Source of the DNA: Enterococcus moraviensis ATCC BAA-383
Lineage (GTDB): Bacteria > Bacillota > Bacilli > Lactobacillales > Enterococcaceae
Reading direction: 5' to 3'
Assembly (NCBI RefSeq): GCF_000407445.1
Contig: NZ_ASWB01000001.1
Span: forward strand, 682,001-746,000
Length of the DNA stretch: 64,000 nucleotides
Under the pieces are notes generated by a model. The model had not been told where the DNA came from. It saw only the letters and a list, made by a program, of their open reading frames with translations, and searched no databases. Both the position numbers and the translations under genes were made by a program. Below, piece after piece: positions 1 through 9,566 of the stretch (positions are counted from its first letter, which is position 1; every line of letters begins with the position of its first letter).

Positions 1-99
1 ACGAGCAATATCCAGTAATGATGTTTCATCACCACCCGTACCGTGGAGTAATAATAATTTTTTCCCCTGTGGTTTCCCTTGTTCAAATAGATACTTCAT
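1..99 (-). CDS. Alpha/beta hydrolase, 5' end only (partial)
   Basis: The first 33 codons are in the window and the rest lies beyond the left edge. The start ATG (97-99) is preceded by GAAAGGATG. The visible protein contains LLLLHGTGGDE, the first strand and oxyanion-hole loop typical of phospholipase/carboxylesterase-type alpha/beta hydrolases (MhqD/YtpA-like). The catalytic Ser, Asp and His are not visible, so substrate cannot be judged. The gene follows the WYL regulator on the same strand but has its own likely promoter and an inverted repeat in its leader. The family call rests on one motif. Confidence 0.65.
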   Translation of the reverse strand, partial: MKYLFEQGKPQGKKLLLLHGTGGDETSLLDIAR

Positions 100-130
100 T
101 ATTTGCTCATCCTTTCAACTTCCCAAAAGA

Positions 131-147
131 ACTTACTATTAGTAAGT
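131..147. promoter_or_regulatory. Inverted repeat (likely operator) in the hydrolase leader
   Basis: ACTTACT-att-AGTAAGT is a perfect 7-bp inverted repeat between the predicted -10 and the RBS of the hydrolase gene. The ACTTAC/GTAAGT arms resemble boxes bound by HxlR/DUF24- and MarR-type redox or quinone sensors. That resemblance is inference. No such regulator is in the window. Confidence 0.5.
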
Positions 148-154
148 GAAATTC

Positions 155-183
155 ATTTTAACATGTTTTCTTTTCTTTGTCAT
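155..183 (-). promoter_or_regulatory. Promoter of the alpha/beta hydrolase gene
   Basis: On the minus strand ATGACA (-35, 178-183), a 17-bp spacer and TAAAAT (-10, 155-160) lie just downstream of the WYL gene stop. The inverted repeat at 131-147 would lie at about the start of the transcript. Confidence 0.5.
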
Positions 184-195
184 CTTCCTCTTATT

Positions 196-1134
196 TTATA
201 ATCGCTTCCAATAATTTGCGATAAGCTGCGCTTTTTTTGATACACTTTTTTGCAAGTGTACCGGTTCTATCTGGAGAATTGATTGACCAAATCGAAACAA
301 GTAGTCTGTTATAAATTCTGACTCTGATCTGTGGTATTGTCCCGTGATGAGGTAATGTTCCTGAATCGCTTCGATTTTCATCGTCGGATAGTTTTCTTTT
401 GAAAAAATGTCCTTGCCTTTTTCATCCACCTTAATAGAAAACGATAGCAGCTGATCATTTGAGTAAAAGTTTTTTGCTTTTTCTAATGCGATTTCTAGTG
501 GCATTGACGCAACATTTATCGTTTTATCAAGCGATTGGATTTTATCACAACGAATCACACGAATTTTTTTGCTTTCTACGTTCCAAATTCTAGCATACCA
601 CTGGCCAAACTTAGAAGATAGCTGTATAAATTGAGCGATGAGTGTTGTGTGTTCATGATTGTTATAGACGATTGTAAAAACCGTTTCCTGAAGGATTCCT
701 TGTACGATTTCGTTTAAATGGATACTAGTGTTGCTATGATTAACTTGTTCCAACGTGATGACTTTACTCATTAATGAAAGATCTTGTTGTAGTTTTTGCG
801 GGAGCGCTTGATTGTATTTTAATTCAAGTGTGCTACTTTCCATATTAAACGGTGTAGACTGATAGCCTTTTAGCGTCAATAAAGCAAAATACAAGGCATA
901 AATCTCTCCTTCTGTAAATAAACCGGGCGCAATGATTCGAGTATCCAATAGTTGATATTTTCCATACCTGCCCAGTTCTGAAAAGATTGGTAAGCCAATT
1001 TCTTCAAGTGATTGTATGTCCCGCAATGCAGTACTCTTTGAAATATTGTATCGGGCCATTAATTCCTTTAAATTGAAACTCTTCTTATCTGCTAAAAAAT
1101 GAATCATAGCATTGATACGCTCTGCTTTTTTCAT
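196..1134 (-). CDS. WYL-domain transcriptional regulator (DeoR/YafY-like)
   Basis: This 312-residue protein has an N-terminal helix-turn-helix of about 55 residues (LKELMARYNISKSTALRDI) and a C-terminal WYL-type ligand-sensing domain. A WYA triplet in GQWYARIW takes the place of the usual WYL. I chose the ATG at 1134 because GGAGGATTT precedes it. Upstream in-frame codons would run through a perfect inverted repeat and lack a proper RBS. It is divergent from a VOC gene, and the repeat between them (1144-1170) is a plausible site for autoregulation and control of its neighbour. The ligand is unknown. Confidence 0.8.
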   Translation of the reverse strand: MKKAERINAMIHFLADKKSFNLKELMARYNISKSTALRDIQSLEEIGLPIFSELGRYGKYQLLDTRIIAPGLFTEGEIYALYFALLTLKGYQSTPFNMESSTLELKYNQALPQKLQQDLSLMSKVITLEQVNHSNTSIHLNEIVQGILQETVFTIVYNNHEHTTLIAQFIQLSSKFGQWYARIWNVESKKIRVIRCDKIQSLDKTINVASMPLEIALEKAKNFYSNDQLLSFSIKVDEKGKDIFSKENYPTMKIEAIQEHYLITGQYHRSESEFITDYLFRFGQSILQIEPVHLQKSVSKKAQLIANYWKRL

Positions 1135-1143
1135 AAATCCTCC

Positions 1144-1170
1144 TAAAGGTATCATCTTTTGATACCTTTA
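1144..1170. promoter_or_regulatory. Perfect inverted repeat between WYL regulator and VOC gene
   Basis: TAAAGGTATCA-tcttt-TGATACCTTTA has 11-bp perfect arms. It lies directly upstream of the regulator's RBS and just upstream of a TATACT -10-like box (1176-1181) for the VOC gene. No T-run follows it, so an operator is more likely than a terminator. The WYL regulator is the obvious candidate to bind it, by inference from adjacency. Confidence 0.65.
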
Positions 1171-1218
1171 AGCAGTATACTAAACATGCAAAGAAAATAA
1201 AAGAAATGAGGAATTCAC

Positions 1219-1665
1219 ATGACATTAGAAGTTGCCATATTTTTATCCATGAACGGCCGTGCTAAAGAAGCCTTAACTTTTTATAAAAAACAGTTGGGTG
1301 CTAAAGAATTACTAGTCGTGACATACGAAGAAATGGCGCAAAGAGATCCTAGTTTTCAATTAACAGAAGAAAATAAGCACTTTATTTCTCATTCTGTTTT
1401 ACAAATTGGTAAAACAAAAATAATGATTGCAGAAGAGTCAATGGATCCTACCGAAACAGTTACAATCGGTAACAATTTTTCCTTATGCATTCAAAGTGCA
1501 GACTTAGTTGAAATTCAAACACTCTATTCTAATTTAACATCAGATAAGCGTGTGAAGATCATTCTCCCATTGAATCAAATTATTTTTAGTGGTGCCTACG
1601 CTATTCTCGAAGATCCCTTTGGCGTACAAATCCAGTTGATGCATGATGAACGATTGAATCGTTAA
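1219..1665 (+). CDS. VOC-family (PhnB/glyoxalase-like) protein
   Basis: This 148-residue protein fits the single-chain PhnB/3-demethylubiquinone-methyltransferase-like VOC fold. It starts with a beta strand and FLSMNGRAKEALTFYKKQLGA and ends with DPFGVQIQLMH, the hallmark of the last strand. The RBS GAGGAA lies a few bases before the ATG. The family covers metal-dependent lyases, dioxygenases and binding proteins, and activity cannot be told from sequence. It is divergent from the WYL regulator, which probably controls it. A strong terminator follows. Confidence 0.8.
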   Translation: MTLEVAIFLSMNGRAKEALTFYKKQLGAKELLVVTYEEMAQRDPSFQLTEENKHFISHSVLQIGKTKIMIAEESMDPTETVTIGNNFSLCIQSADLVEIQTLYSNLTSDKRVKIILPLNQIIFSGAYAILEDPFGVQIQLMHDERLNR

Positions 1666-1680
1666 TGTGCGACAGCGCGA

Positions 1681-1730
1681 AAAAGAAACAGCCGTTCAAA
1701 TGATTGCTCATTTGAACGGCTGTTTCTTTT
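1681..1730. terminator. Bidirectional terminator between VOC gene and araA
   Basis: A perfect 23-bp stem (arms 1681-1703 and 1708-1730) with a TTGC loop; A-rich and T-rich ends serve both convergent genes. It closes the long araA-ending operon. Confidence 0.95.
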
Positions 1731-1736
1731 CAAAAA

Positions 1737-3164
1737 CTATTTAATCAGTACATAGTCTAAATCAACCATTTTAGCCCATGCCACAATTTGTTCTGAAGAA
1801 AGATTTAAGGAAACAACCGTATGATGGCCTCCACCATGTTCAATCCATGAATGAACACCAGCTTTAAAATCTGGTTTTACTTTCCAAAGGACACGAGCAA
1901 CAGGTAAATGTGGAGCAGCCTCCGTTGGTTCAAATGCGTCTACTTCATTAATCAACAAACGATAGTGGGTCCCAAAATCTGCCATTGAAACAACTACCCC
2001 AGCTCCAGCTTTCCCATCAAAAACTAAACGAGCTGGATCTTCACGATTTCCCATACTTAAAGGTGAAACAACGATTTTAGGTTTAGTTGAAGCCAGTGTA
2101 GGATCAACTTCCATCATATGAGACTGCAAAATGGCTTCTTTTCCTGGCGTCAGTTCGTACGTGTAATCTTCCATAAATCCAGTATTTTCATTATGTGCCA
2201 TGATTTTCAGCAAACGATCGATGGCCGCTGTTTTCCAATCTCCCTCGCCTGCAAAACCATACCCTTCTGCCATTAAACGTTGTACGGCAAGTCCAGGCAA
2301 TTGTGACATGCCATATAAATCTTCAAAATTAGTAGAAAATGCCGAATAGTTCCCAGCTTCCAAGAAACGACGAAGGCCGATTTCGATTTTGGCTTGCTCT
2401 TTTACATGTTTAATCCAAGTCTGCTCGTCATACTCACCTAATTCAAAGGTATATAGTTCTTGGTATTCTGCAAAAGTGGCGTCGATTTCTTCCTCTGTTA
2501 CTTGATCGATTTCAGCTACTAAATCACCAATCCCATAATAGTCAACAACCCAGCCAAATTGAATCTGTGCTTCAACTTTATCTCCTTCTGTCACAGCAAC
2601 ATGACGCATATTATCTCCAAAACGGGCAACCTTTATATTGAAACTTTCGGTGTAAGCTGCGGCTACATCCATCCATTCAGCAACTTGCTTTTGAACAGCG
2701 TCATGTTGCCAATAGCCGACGACAATTTCATTTTTAACATTTAAGCGTGCATTGATGAAACCATACTCTCGATCACCATGAGCGGCTTGATTCAAGTTCA
2801 TAAAGTCCATATCGATCGTAGCCCAAGGAATGCTTTCATTGTATTGAGTGGCTAAATGTAAAAGAGGTTTTTGAAGCAACTGCGTCCCTCTGATCCACAT
2901 TTTAGCAGGAGAGAATGTATGCATCCATGTAATTACACCCGCAACTTCCTCACGATAGTTTGCTTCTTTCATGATGGTTGTGATGACATCAGCAGAAACG
3001 GCTAATTCATCTTTCAAAACGATTGGATACGGTAGTTTACCACTTTCATTTAAACCATCTGCTATTTCTTGTGCATGTTTTTTTACTTCTAATAGTGTTT
3101 CTTCTCCATATAAATGTTGAGAACCTACTACAAACCAAAACTCTTTTTTCCCTGTCTTTAACAT
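1737..3164 (-). CDS. araA: L-arabinose isomerase
   Basis: This 475-residue protein is full length for AraA, which converts L-arabinose to L-ribulose in the cytoplasm using Mn2+. Family hallmarks are visible: [12 protein letters not shown] at the N-terminus, [13 protein letters not shown], the [13 protein letters not shown] region and a C-terminal HGGGHHTV carrying metal-binding histidines. The RBS AAAGGCGGAA precedes the ATG. It is the last gene of operon A, following araB and araD, and is closed by the strong terminator at 1681-1730. Expression should follow the cre-containing promoter at 11955-11983. I saw no AraR gene or AraR-type operator near it. Confidence 0.97.
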   Translation of the reverse strand: MLKTGKKEFWFVVGSQHLYGEETLLEVKKHAQEIADGLNESGKLPYPIVLKDELAVSADVITTIMKEANYREEVAGVITWMHTFSPAKMWIRGTQLLQKPLLHLATQYNESIPWATIDMDFMNLNQAAHGDREYGFINARLNVKNEIVVGYWQHDAVQKQVAEWMDVAAAYTESFNIKVARFGDNMRHVAVTEGDKVEAQIQFGWVVDYYGIGDLVAEIDQVTEEEIDATFAEYQELYTFELGEYDEQTWIKHVKEQAKIEIGLRRFLEAGNYSAFSTNFEDLYGMSQLPGLAVQRLMAEGYGFAGEGDWKTAAIDRLLKIMAHNENTGFMEDYTYELTPGKEAILQSHMMEVDPTLASTKPKIVVSPLSMGNREDPARLVFDGKAGAGVVVSMADFGTHYRLLINEVDAFEPTEAAPHLPVARVLWKVKPDFKAGVHSWIEHGGGHHTVVSLNLSSEQIVAWAKMVDLDYVLIK

Positions 3165-3191
3165 GTGGATTCCGCCTTTCGATAACTTGTT

Positions 3192-3887
3192 TTATTTTTG
3201 ACCGTAATAAGCGTCTGTTCCGTGCTTGCGTAAATAGTGTTTATCTAAAATCCGTTGGGGTAAATTGTCAGCAAAATGGTTTAAGTCACGCGCAAACAAA
3301 TTCATTTTACATACTTCATCCAACACAACGGCATTCATCACTGCACTTTTAGCATCTTTGCCCCAAGTAAACGGACCATGTCCATGTAGTAACACACCTG
3401 GTATTTCTAATGGCTGAATATTTCGTTCATTAAAGGTCTCGATGATGACGTTCCCTGTTTCAGCTTCATACCCTTGGTCGATTTCTTCTTGAGTCAAAAA
3501 ACGTGTGCAGGGTATTGATCCATAAAACGTATCTGCATGGGTCGTGCCCATTGCAGGAACATCTAAGCCCGCTTGCGCCCAAATCGTAGCCCAAGTTGAA
3601 TGGGTATGGACGATACCGCCGATTTCTGGAAAGTGTTGATATAGTACGGCATGTGTGGGGGTATCAGATGATGGATTGAGATTTCCCTCAATGACTTGCC
3701 CATTTAAATCACAAACGACCATATCTTGTGCTGTTAGTGTTTCATAGTCCACACCACTCGGCTTGATCACAAACAATTCTTGTTCACGATCGATTGCACT
3801 AACATTTCCCCATGTGTATTTAATCAAGCCATGTTTCGGCAATGCAAGGTTCGCTTGAAAAACTTCTTCTTTTAGCTGCTCTAACAA
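3192..3887 (-). CDS. araD: L-ribulose-5-phosphate 4-epimerase
   Basis: This 231-residue class II aldolase-fold enzyme converts L-ribulose-5-P to D-xylulose-5-P, which enters the pentose phosphate or phosphoketolase pathway. Diagnostic segments are [23 protein letters not shown], the Zn-binding HTHSTWAT and a later HGHGPFTWG. The start codon is TTG (3885-3887), supported by GAGGGG upstream; no in-frame ATG is better placed. It lies only 17 bp from araB and 27 bp from araA, so the three are co-transcribed. Confidence 0.96.
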   Translation of the reverse strand: MLEQLKEEVFQANLALPKHGLIKYTWGNVSAIDREQELFVIKPSGVDYETLTAQDMVVCDLNGQVIEGNLNPSSDTPTHAVLYQHFPEIGGIVHTHSTWATIWAQAGLDVPAMGTTHADTFYGSIPCTRFLTQEEIDQGYEAETGNVIIETFNERNIQPLEIPGVLLHGHGPFTWGKDAKSAVMNAVVLDEVCKMNLFARDLNHFADNLPQRILDKHYLRKHGTDAYYGQK

Positions 3888-3904
3888 ATTAGTCCCCTCT
3901 CTTT

Positions 3905-5512
3905 CTATCGTAAATGATCGACTGCTGCTTGTTCGATGGGCAAACCGTCTTTGTATCGCTCAATAAAAAGGTCAAAGCCTGCGACATCCTCTTCATTGGG
4001 AGTAACCGTTGATTCTTTAACATTGATAAATACTTTTTGCGAAAGAAACTCAGCCAATGACTCGTCTGCAGTTCTTTCACGCATATACGCCGCTAAAAGT
4101 GCCATCCCCCACGCACCACCTTCTCCAGCATTTTCCATCACTGAAACTGGTGACTTCATCACAGCTGCCACAGCTTTTTGACCAACTTCTTTGGTTTTAA
4201 ACAAACCGCCATGTCCGACAACACTATCGATTTGTATCGCTTCTTCTTTTAATAAAATATCCATTCCTATTTTTAATGCGCCAAAAGCAGAATATAAATG
4301 GACTTTCATAAAGTTGGCTAAGTTAAATTTACTTTCTGGTGTGCGAACAAATACTGGCCGTCCCTCTTTGATTCCTGTAATGTTTTCACCAGAATAATAC
4401 CCATAAGAAAGCAATCCACCACATTCATTATCCGCTTCAAGTGTTTTAATAAATAATGTTTCAAATAACTCAGCCATGTCGATCGAAGCGCCAATTGTTT
4501 CAGCAAATTCTTTAAATAATTGGACCCACGCATTAATATCTGATGAACAATTATTGGCATGAACCATTGCAACTAAACTACCAGATGGCGTGGTGACGAT
4601 ATCGATTTGCGGATACACTTTTTTCAAAGGATTCTCTAAAACGATCATGGCAAACACTGATGTCCCAGCTGAGATATTCCCCGTATGCTTTGCTACACTA
4701 TTTGTCGCAACCATTCCTGTACCTGCATCACCTTCTGGCGGACAAAGAGGAATTCCAGCTTGAAGTTTGCCACTGCGATCTAAAAGCCTTGCTCCCGTTT
4801 CAGATAGCTGACCAGTCTCATCGCCTGCTAAACCTATTTCGGGTAAAAGTTCACTAATTGTCCAAGGATAATCCTTTTCACTGATCAAATCATCAAATCT
4901 ATTTAACATCCCACGATCATAATTTTTTATTGTTTCATCAATCGGAAACATTCCAGATGCATCACCGATCCCAATCATTTTTTTCCCAGTTAATTTCCAA
5001 TGAATATAGCCTGACAATGTTGTTAAATACGTAATATCAGCAACATGCTTTTCATCGTTCAAAATAGCTTGATACAAATGAGCAATGCTCCATCTCTGAG
5101 GAATATTGTGTTCAAATAGCATCGTCAATTCTCGTTCCGCTTGTTCTGTGGAAGCATTTCGCCAAGTTCGAAAAGGAACCAATAACGCTCCTTTCTTATC
5201 AAATGCCAAATACCCATGCATCATCCCGCTAAACCCAATTGAACCAATTGTTTTCAGGGTTTCTCCGTATTTCTCTTCAACGTCTAAAGCCATTTTTTGG
5301 TAACTTTCCTGTAAGCCTTGCCAAATAGCGTCAAGTGAATATGTCCAGTTGCCAGCTTCCAAACGATTTTCCCACTCATGACTACCTGAAGCAATTACGG
5401 AATAATGGGATCCAATCAAAACTGCCTTGATTCGAGTTGAACCAAATTCAATTCCTAATGAGGTATGTCCCTCTATGATATCCAGCTTGGGACTGTTTTT
5501 CTTTTCATCCAC
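3905..5512 (-). CDS. araB: L-ribulokinase
   Basis: This 535-residue FGGY-family kinase phosphorylates L-ribulose with ATP. The N-terminal phosphate-binding segment [17 protein letters not shown], the substrate-loop [27 protein letters not shown] and the C-terminal [10 protein letters not shown] are all present, in the LAB-type AraB pattern. A longer open frame exists, but I chose GTG at 5510-5512 because GGAGGGG precedes it with good spacing; this also removes an overlap with the GH43 gene. It lies between the GH43 and araD genes in operon A. Confidence 0.95.
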   Translation of the reverse strand: MDEKKNSPKLDIIEGHTSLGIEFGSTRIKAVLIGSHYSVIASGSHEWENRLEAGNWTYSLDAIWQGLQESYQKMALDVEEKYGETLKTIGSIGFSGMMHGYLAFDKKGALLVPFRTWRNASTEQAERELTMLFEHNIPQRWSIAHLYQAILNDEKHVADITYLTTLSGYIHWKLTGKKMIGIGDASGMFPIDETIKNYDRGMLNRFDDLISEKDYPWTISELLPEIGLAGDETGQLSETGARLLDRSGKLQAGIPLCPPEGDAGTGMVATNSVAKHTGNISAGTSVFAMIVLENPLKKVYPQIDIVTTPSGSLVAMVHANNCSSDINAWVQLFKEFAETIGASIDMAELFETLFIKTLEADNECGGLLSYGYYSGENITGIKEGRPVFVRTPESKFNLANFMKVHLYSAFGALKIGMDILLKEEAIQIDSVVGHGGLFKTKEVGQKAVAAVMKSPVSVMENAGEGGAWGMALLAAYMRERTADESLAEFLSQKVFINVKESTVTPNEEDVAGFDLFIERYKDGLPIEQAAVDHLR

Positions 5513-5546
5513 ACAAACCCCTCCACTCATTTTATTTCGTATCGTT

Positions 5547-6509
5547 TCACCGAACAGGCTCTCCAAATAGCGGAAATCCTTTTTCATCCCACTCGAAAAT
5601 TTGAGCTCGAGCATGACGGTTTGGATTGTTTAAGGGATCACCTGCTTTGTTTGGTTCAGGTCTGGCGTGATAGACAATTACATCTTTCTTCCCATCTTCA
5701 CTGATGGTAAACGAATTATGTCCAGGTCCAAATTGTTGGTTTTTAGACGAACTTTTGAAAACTGGTTCAACTGCTTTGTTCCAAGAAAACCCATTCAATA
5801 AATCACTATTTTCATCTGCCCACAACAAACCCATCGCATAATTTTCATCTGTAGCACTCCCAGAGTAAGTAATAAAGACTTTGCCATTTCTAATAATGGC
5901 AGCTGCCCCTTCATTGACAGAAAAACCGATCTTTTCCCAAGCATATTCTGGGACAGACAACAATGTTTGTTTGCCTTTTAAGGTCCAAGGATTTTCCATT
6001 TCTGAAATGTATAAATTTGAATTTCCCGGAATCACAGGATCTTGTTGTGCCCACACGTAATATAGTCGCTCCTGATGCTCAAACATCGTACCGTCCAAAC
6101 TAAAACTTTCAAACTGTGTTTTGATTTGCCCTTTTTCTATCCAATTTGTATTCATCGGATCTTCGCTATCATTTTCAATGACAAACATCCGATGATGATG
6201 ATTTTCGTTACGAATTTCTTCATTATCACTGGCCGCAAAATAGATATACCATTTTCCTCTAACAAAGTGGATTTCTGGCGCCCAAATCAAACAGCTCATC
6301 GCACCTGTTTCTGGGGCCTGCCACACAGTGATTCTTTCGCCATTTTCTAAATCATTTAATGATTTAGCCCGACGTACCTCAATCGATTTATAACCAGGGA
6401 CTGAACCTGTGAAATAATAATAGCCGTCTGAGTGTTTATAAACCCAAGGATCAGCTCGTTCTAAAACAATCGGATTTTTATAAATTTCTTGCGAATTTTT
6501 TCCTAACAT
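5547..6509 (-). CDS. Intracellular GH43 exo-alpha-1,5-L-arabinofuranosidase-like enzyme
   Basis: This 320-residue five-bladed beta-propeller glycosidase lacks a signal peptide, so it acts in the cytoplasm on imported arabino-oligosaccharides. The start of blade 1, [20 protein letters not shown], carries the probable catalytic Asp20, and the pattern resembles GH43 subfamily 26 exo-arabinofuranosidases. SVNEGAAAI probably carries the catalytic Glu. I chose the ATG at 6509 because GAGGGAG overlaps the stop of the upstream GH51 gene at ideal spacing, which implies translational coupling. Exact linkage specificity is inferred from the operon. Confidence 0.85.
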   Translation of the reverse strand: MLGKNSQEIYKNPIVLERADPWVYKHSDGYYYFTGSVPGYKSIEVRRAKSLNDLENGERITVWQAPETGAMSCLIWAPEIHFVRGKWYIYFAASDNEEIRNENHHHRMFVIENDSEDPMNTNWIEKGQIKTQFESFSLDGTMFEHQERLYYVWAQQDPVIPGNSNLYISEMENPWTLKGKQTLLSVPEYAWEKIGFSVNEGAAAIIRNGKVFITYSGSATDENYAMGLLWADENSDLLNGFSWNKAVEPVFKSSSKNQQFGPGHNSFTISEDGKKDVIVYHARPEPNKAGDPLNNPNRHARAQIFEWDEKGFPLFGEPVR

Positions 6510-6523
6510 AGAAGTTGACTCCC

Positions 6524-8041
6524 TCATTTTCCAATTCTGATCGTGTTCCAAGAATAAGGTGCGACAGTGATTTCAATTTGCTGATTCGCTAGACTAACAC
6601 GTCCTTTTACCTCTTTTGGCTGAACACATGCTGGATTTTCTCTTGTATTTTTATCGTTCAAATTTTGGCTGGTTAATTCTGAATGAACTATTTCTCCTGT
6701 AAAGTTAAAGGTTGTATTTACGATGATTTTCTCTTCCTTAACAGAACGATTCACGACAAAACAAATCAATTCTGTTCCTGAATCTACAACAACTGAATCA
6801 ATAAATGGCACGTTTTGATAACTATCTGTATTATAAACGGAACCACTTACTACACTTTGTAAAACCGTACCTTTAGCCAAGTTACTCAAATCTTTCATTA
6901 CATAATAAGTTGGGTTACACCAAGATTGCCCCATTGCATCCGTCAAAATCAATGGGATCGTATTGACTAATAAAGACTGGCAAGTGATTTTGATTCGGTC
7001 CGCTCTTCTTAGAATCGATAAGCCCATCGATGCAAACAATAACGTATCTTCCATTGAAAAATGACACCAGTCAACTGGACTTCCTAGTTCAAAATCCTGG
7101 TGTTCTTTTTCTGGAAAGTTGTGAACGTTCCATTCATCAAAGGCTAAATACATCGTTTTATCGCTGCGTACTAGTGCTTTGACATAGTCACAGGTTGCAA
7201 TCACAGCTTCGATCTGCTTATCAAATTCAATGGAACGTGCTAAGTAAGTAGGTGTATCATCAGGCTCTCTTGGCGCTTTTTTACTTAAATCTTCATCTTG
7301 ACAACGGTCAATATAATTATGCAATGCTAAATAATCAACTGTTTCATAAGCTTGCTCTAAACTCACCCGATCCCATTCAGGATAAGAAGCTAACTTAGGC
7401 GTGGAACTACCCACTAATACCGTTTCAATCGAGTCATCCACTAATTTCATCGCTTTTGAAGACTCATTCGCTAAACGACCATATTCATACGCCGTTTTTC
7501 TTCCGACTTGCCAATGCCCATCTAGTTCATTGCCCAAACACCAAACTTTGACATTATGTGGCTGCTCAACCCCATGAGACTTTCTAAGGTCACTCCAATA
7601 AGTTCCTTCTGGGAAATTGCAATACTCCACAATATTTCGTGCATCATCGATTCCCTTTGTTCCCAAATTGATGGTCATCATTGGTTCTGAGCCAACCAAT
7701 TTTAGCCATTTAAAAAATTCATTTAAGCCAAATGTATTCGGTTCAATTCCACGCCAAGCAAGTTCTAATTTTGTTTTCCGTTGTTCTATTGGGCCAATCG
7801 TATCTGTCCAATCATACCCGGAAGTAAAATTTCCACCTGGATAACGAATGATCCCTAAATTTAATGCTTTGATTTTATTTAGTACGTCTTGGCGAAATCC
7901 ATGTTCATCTGCATCAGGATGATCAGGTTCGTAGATTCCTGTATAAACGACACTTCCCATATGCTCGATAAAAGAACCAAATAATCTTGGACTAATTTCG
8001 CCTATTTTGAACTGTTTATTTATTTCTATCGTTGTCGGCAT
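6524..8041 (-). CDS. Intracellular GH51 alpha-L-arabinofuranosidase (copy 1)
   Basis: This 505-residue GH51 enzyme releases terminal arabinofuranose from arabino-oligosaccharides. It has no signal peptide. The retaining pair is visible: acid/base Glu172 in CLGNELDG and nucleophile Glu303 in [22 protein letters not shown] is the family's substrate-binding signature. GAAGGAGGTAACTT precedes the ATG. It is a clear paralog of the GH51 at 19947-21440, with the same length class and collinear motifs, and a distant relative of the third GH51 at 13312. It sits between the DUF624 and GH43 genes in operon A. Confidence 0.95.
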   Translation of the reverse strand: MPTTIEINKQFKIGEISPRLFGSFIEHMGSVVYTGIYEPDHPDADEHGFRQDVLNKIKALNLGIIRYPGGNFTSGYDWTDTIGPIEQRKTKLELAWRGIEPNTFGLNEFFKWLKLVGSEPMMTINLGTKGIDDARNIVEYCNFPEGTYWSDLRKSHGVEQPHNVKVWCLGNELDGHWQVGRKTAYEYGRLANESSKAMKLVDDSIETVLVGSSTPKLASYPEWDRVSLEQAYETVDYLALHNYIDRCQDEDLSKKAPREPDDTPTYLARSIEFDKQIEAVIATCDYVKALVRSDKTMYLAFDEWNVHNFPEKEHQDFELGSPVDWCHFSMEDTLLFASMGLSILRRADRIKITCQSLLVNTIPLILTDAMGQSWCNPTYYVMKDLSNLAKGTVLQSVVSGSVYNTDSYQNVPFIDSVVVDSGTELICFVVNRSVKEEKIIVNTTFNFTGEIVHSELTSQNLNDKNTRENPACVQPKEVKGRVSLANQQIEITVAPYSWNTIRIGK

Positions 8042-8059
8042 AAGTTACCTCCTTCAAAC

Positions 8060-8653
8060 TCAATTTATATCGACGATTATTTTCTTTCTACAACTTAACT
8101 TGTAGATTCCGATCACTGAAAGGATCGGCGTAAAAAAAACTGTGACTGGCAATAAAAATACGAGGAAACCATTGAGGAATAGTATCAAAACAATCACTAG
8201 ATCCAAAACAAAATTCAGATACACGCTGATGACTGCTGCTTTAAACAAATCCCGTAGTGACAGCTCATGTGCTCTTCCATCTATAAAAGTCATATTGATG
8301 AAAAGAAACCCTATTATCAAACTAGCCACAATTAAACCAACGATAACGATCTTATCTTGAGCAAACATGCTAGTTAACAAGGCGAAATCAAAATAAATCA
8401 CACTAAAACTTCCTAAAAACAACAGTGAGACAAACGTTCTACTGATTATTTTTTCTTTGAATTTCTTAAAAAACAAGCGCATGATACTCCCAGACTCCCC
8501 TTTATGCCACTGGTCGACTACATATATTAAGGAAACGGTCGCCCCATAAATCGTAATTAGCGGAAATGAACAGATCAGCCACAATAGACCTAATAGTATA
8601 TAGTCAGTGATCACCATCATTGCCCCATAAAATCGACTATTGATCAGTTTCAT
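8060..8653 (-). CDS. DUF624 (YesL-type) membrane protein
   Basis: This 197-residue protein has about four to five membrane segments, and its N-terminal GAMMVITDYILLGLLWLICS pattern is typical of YesL/DUF624 proteins. These often accompany CUT1 importers for plant or host polysaccharide oligomers; their function is unproven, and a transporter-assembly or accessory role is usually guessed. AGGAGTGAGAAA precedes the ATG. The gene is 10 bp downstream of the second permease and 18 bp upstream of the GH51, so it is firmly inside operon A. Confidence 0.85.
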   Translation of the reverse strand: MKLINSRFYGAMMVITDYILLGLLWLICSFPLITIYGATVSLIYVVDQWHKGESGSIMRLFFKKFKEKIISRTFVSLLFLGSFSVIYFDFALLTSMFAQDKIVIVGLIVASLIIGFLFINMTFIDGRAHELSLRDLFKAAVISVYLNFVLDLVIVLILFLNGFLVFLLPVTVFFTPILSVIGIYKLSCRKKIIVDIN

Positions 8654-8663
8654 TTTCTCACTC

Positions 8664-9554
8664 CTATTCTTTCATTCCTGACATCGCTGTACTTTGAACA
8701 AAGTATTTTTGTGCAAACATATAAATAATCAACAGCGGTAACATCGAGATTACAGTTCCCGCCATAACCGGCCCATAAAATGAAATATTTTGACCAGTAA
8801 ATAATGCCAACCCTGCTGGTAATGTTCTCATCTTAGAACTGCTCGTTAATATCAATGGATACAATAAATCATTCCAGCTATTCATCAACGTAAATATTGC
8901 CAAAGAGAGCATGGTTGGTTTGCTTAAAGGCAACATGATTTTCAAAAAGATCTTAAATTCATTCAGACCATCTACACGAGCAGCCTCTTCAAGGTCTTTT
9001 GGCAATGTCACAAAAAACGACCGCATCATGAAGATTCCAAAAGCACTTGTCATTTTGGGAATGATTAAACCAGCATAGGTATCTAATAACCCTAATTTAT
9101 TGATTTCAATAAATAATGGAATCATAAATACTTGAAACGGAATCATCATCGTCAATAATACAAAATAGAAAAATACTGACTTCCCTTTGAAATTCATTCG
9201 AGCAAAGGCATACCCAGCAAGTGAATCAAAGAAAACAGATGTCAACACAACCCCGCCTGAGAAAATAACCGTATTTTTGATATAATCCAATAAAGGAATC
9301 GTCGACCAAACTTTTATATAGTTTTCAAACGTATAGTTATCAGCAAAAATTTTTGGTGGAAAAGAGATGATATCTTTTTCGTATTTAAATGATGAAATCA
9401 CTAACCAGATAAAAGGAAAAGCAATAATCACTAAAATGATCGTCATTGCAATTTTAGTAAAGATCGATGTCTTATTCTTTTTTTTCAGAGACTTTTTGTC
9501 TTTTTTAGCAGGACTTCTATCAAGTGTTGCAGAGTGTTCTACCAGTTCTGTCAT
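8664..9554 (-). CDS. CUT1 ABC sugar permease, MalG/AraQ type
   Basis: An inner-membrane permease of about 296 residues with six predicted helices. The EAA motif EEAARVDGLNEFKIFLKIMLP, which contacts the ATPase, lies in the C-terminal half. The first ATG of the frame directly abuts GGGG, so the ATG three codons later (9554) has the better RBS spacing. It is paired with the upstream MalF-type permease and the binding lipoprotein. No ATPase gene is in the operon, so a shared MsmX/MsmK-type ATPase must be recruited. Arabino-oligosaccharides are the inferred substrate. Confidence 0.92.
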   Translation of the reverse strand: MTELVEHSATLDRSPAKKDKKSLKKKNKTSIFTKIAMTIILVIIAFPFIWLVISSFKYEKDIISFPPKIFADNYTFENYIKVWSTIPLLDYIKNTVIFSGGVVLTSVFFDSLAGYAFARMNFKGKSVFFYFVLLTMMIPFQVFMIPLFIEINKLGLLDTYAGLIIPKMTSAFGIFMMRSFFVTLPKDLEEAARVDGLNEFKIFLKIMLPLSKPTMLSLAIFTLMNSWNDLLYPLILTSSSKMRTLPAGLALFTGQNISFYGPVMAGTVISMLPLLIIYMFAQKYFVQSTAMSGMKE

Positions 9555-9566
9555 TTTTTTCATCCC

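Noticed and set aside
2559-2744. Plus-strand frames inside araA and similar long frames opposite other genes
   Set aside because: They lie antisense to intact, recognised genes, have no RBS and show no protein-like conservation pattern.
5513-5614. 34-residue N-terminal extension of AraB
   Set aside because: It would overlap the GH43 gene, lacks an RBS, and the GTG with GGAGGGG gives the usual family length.
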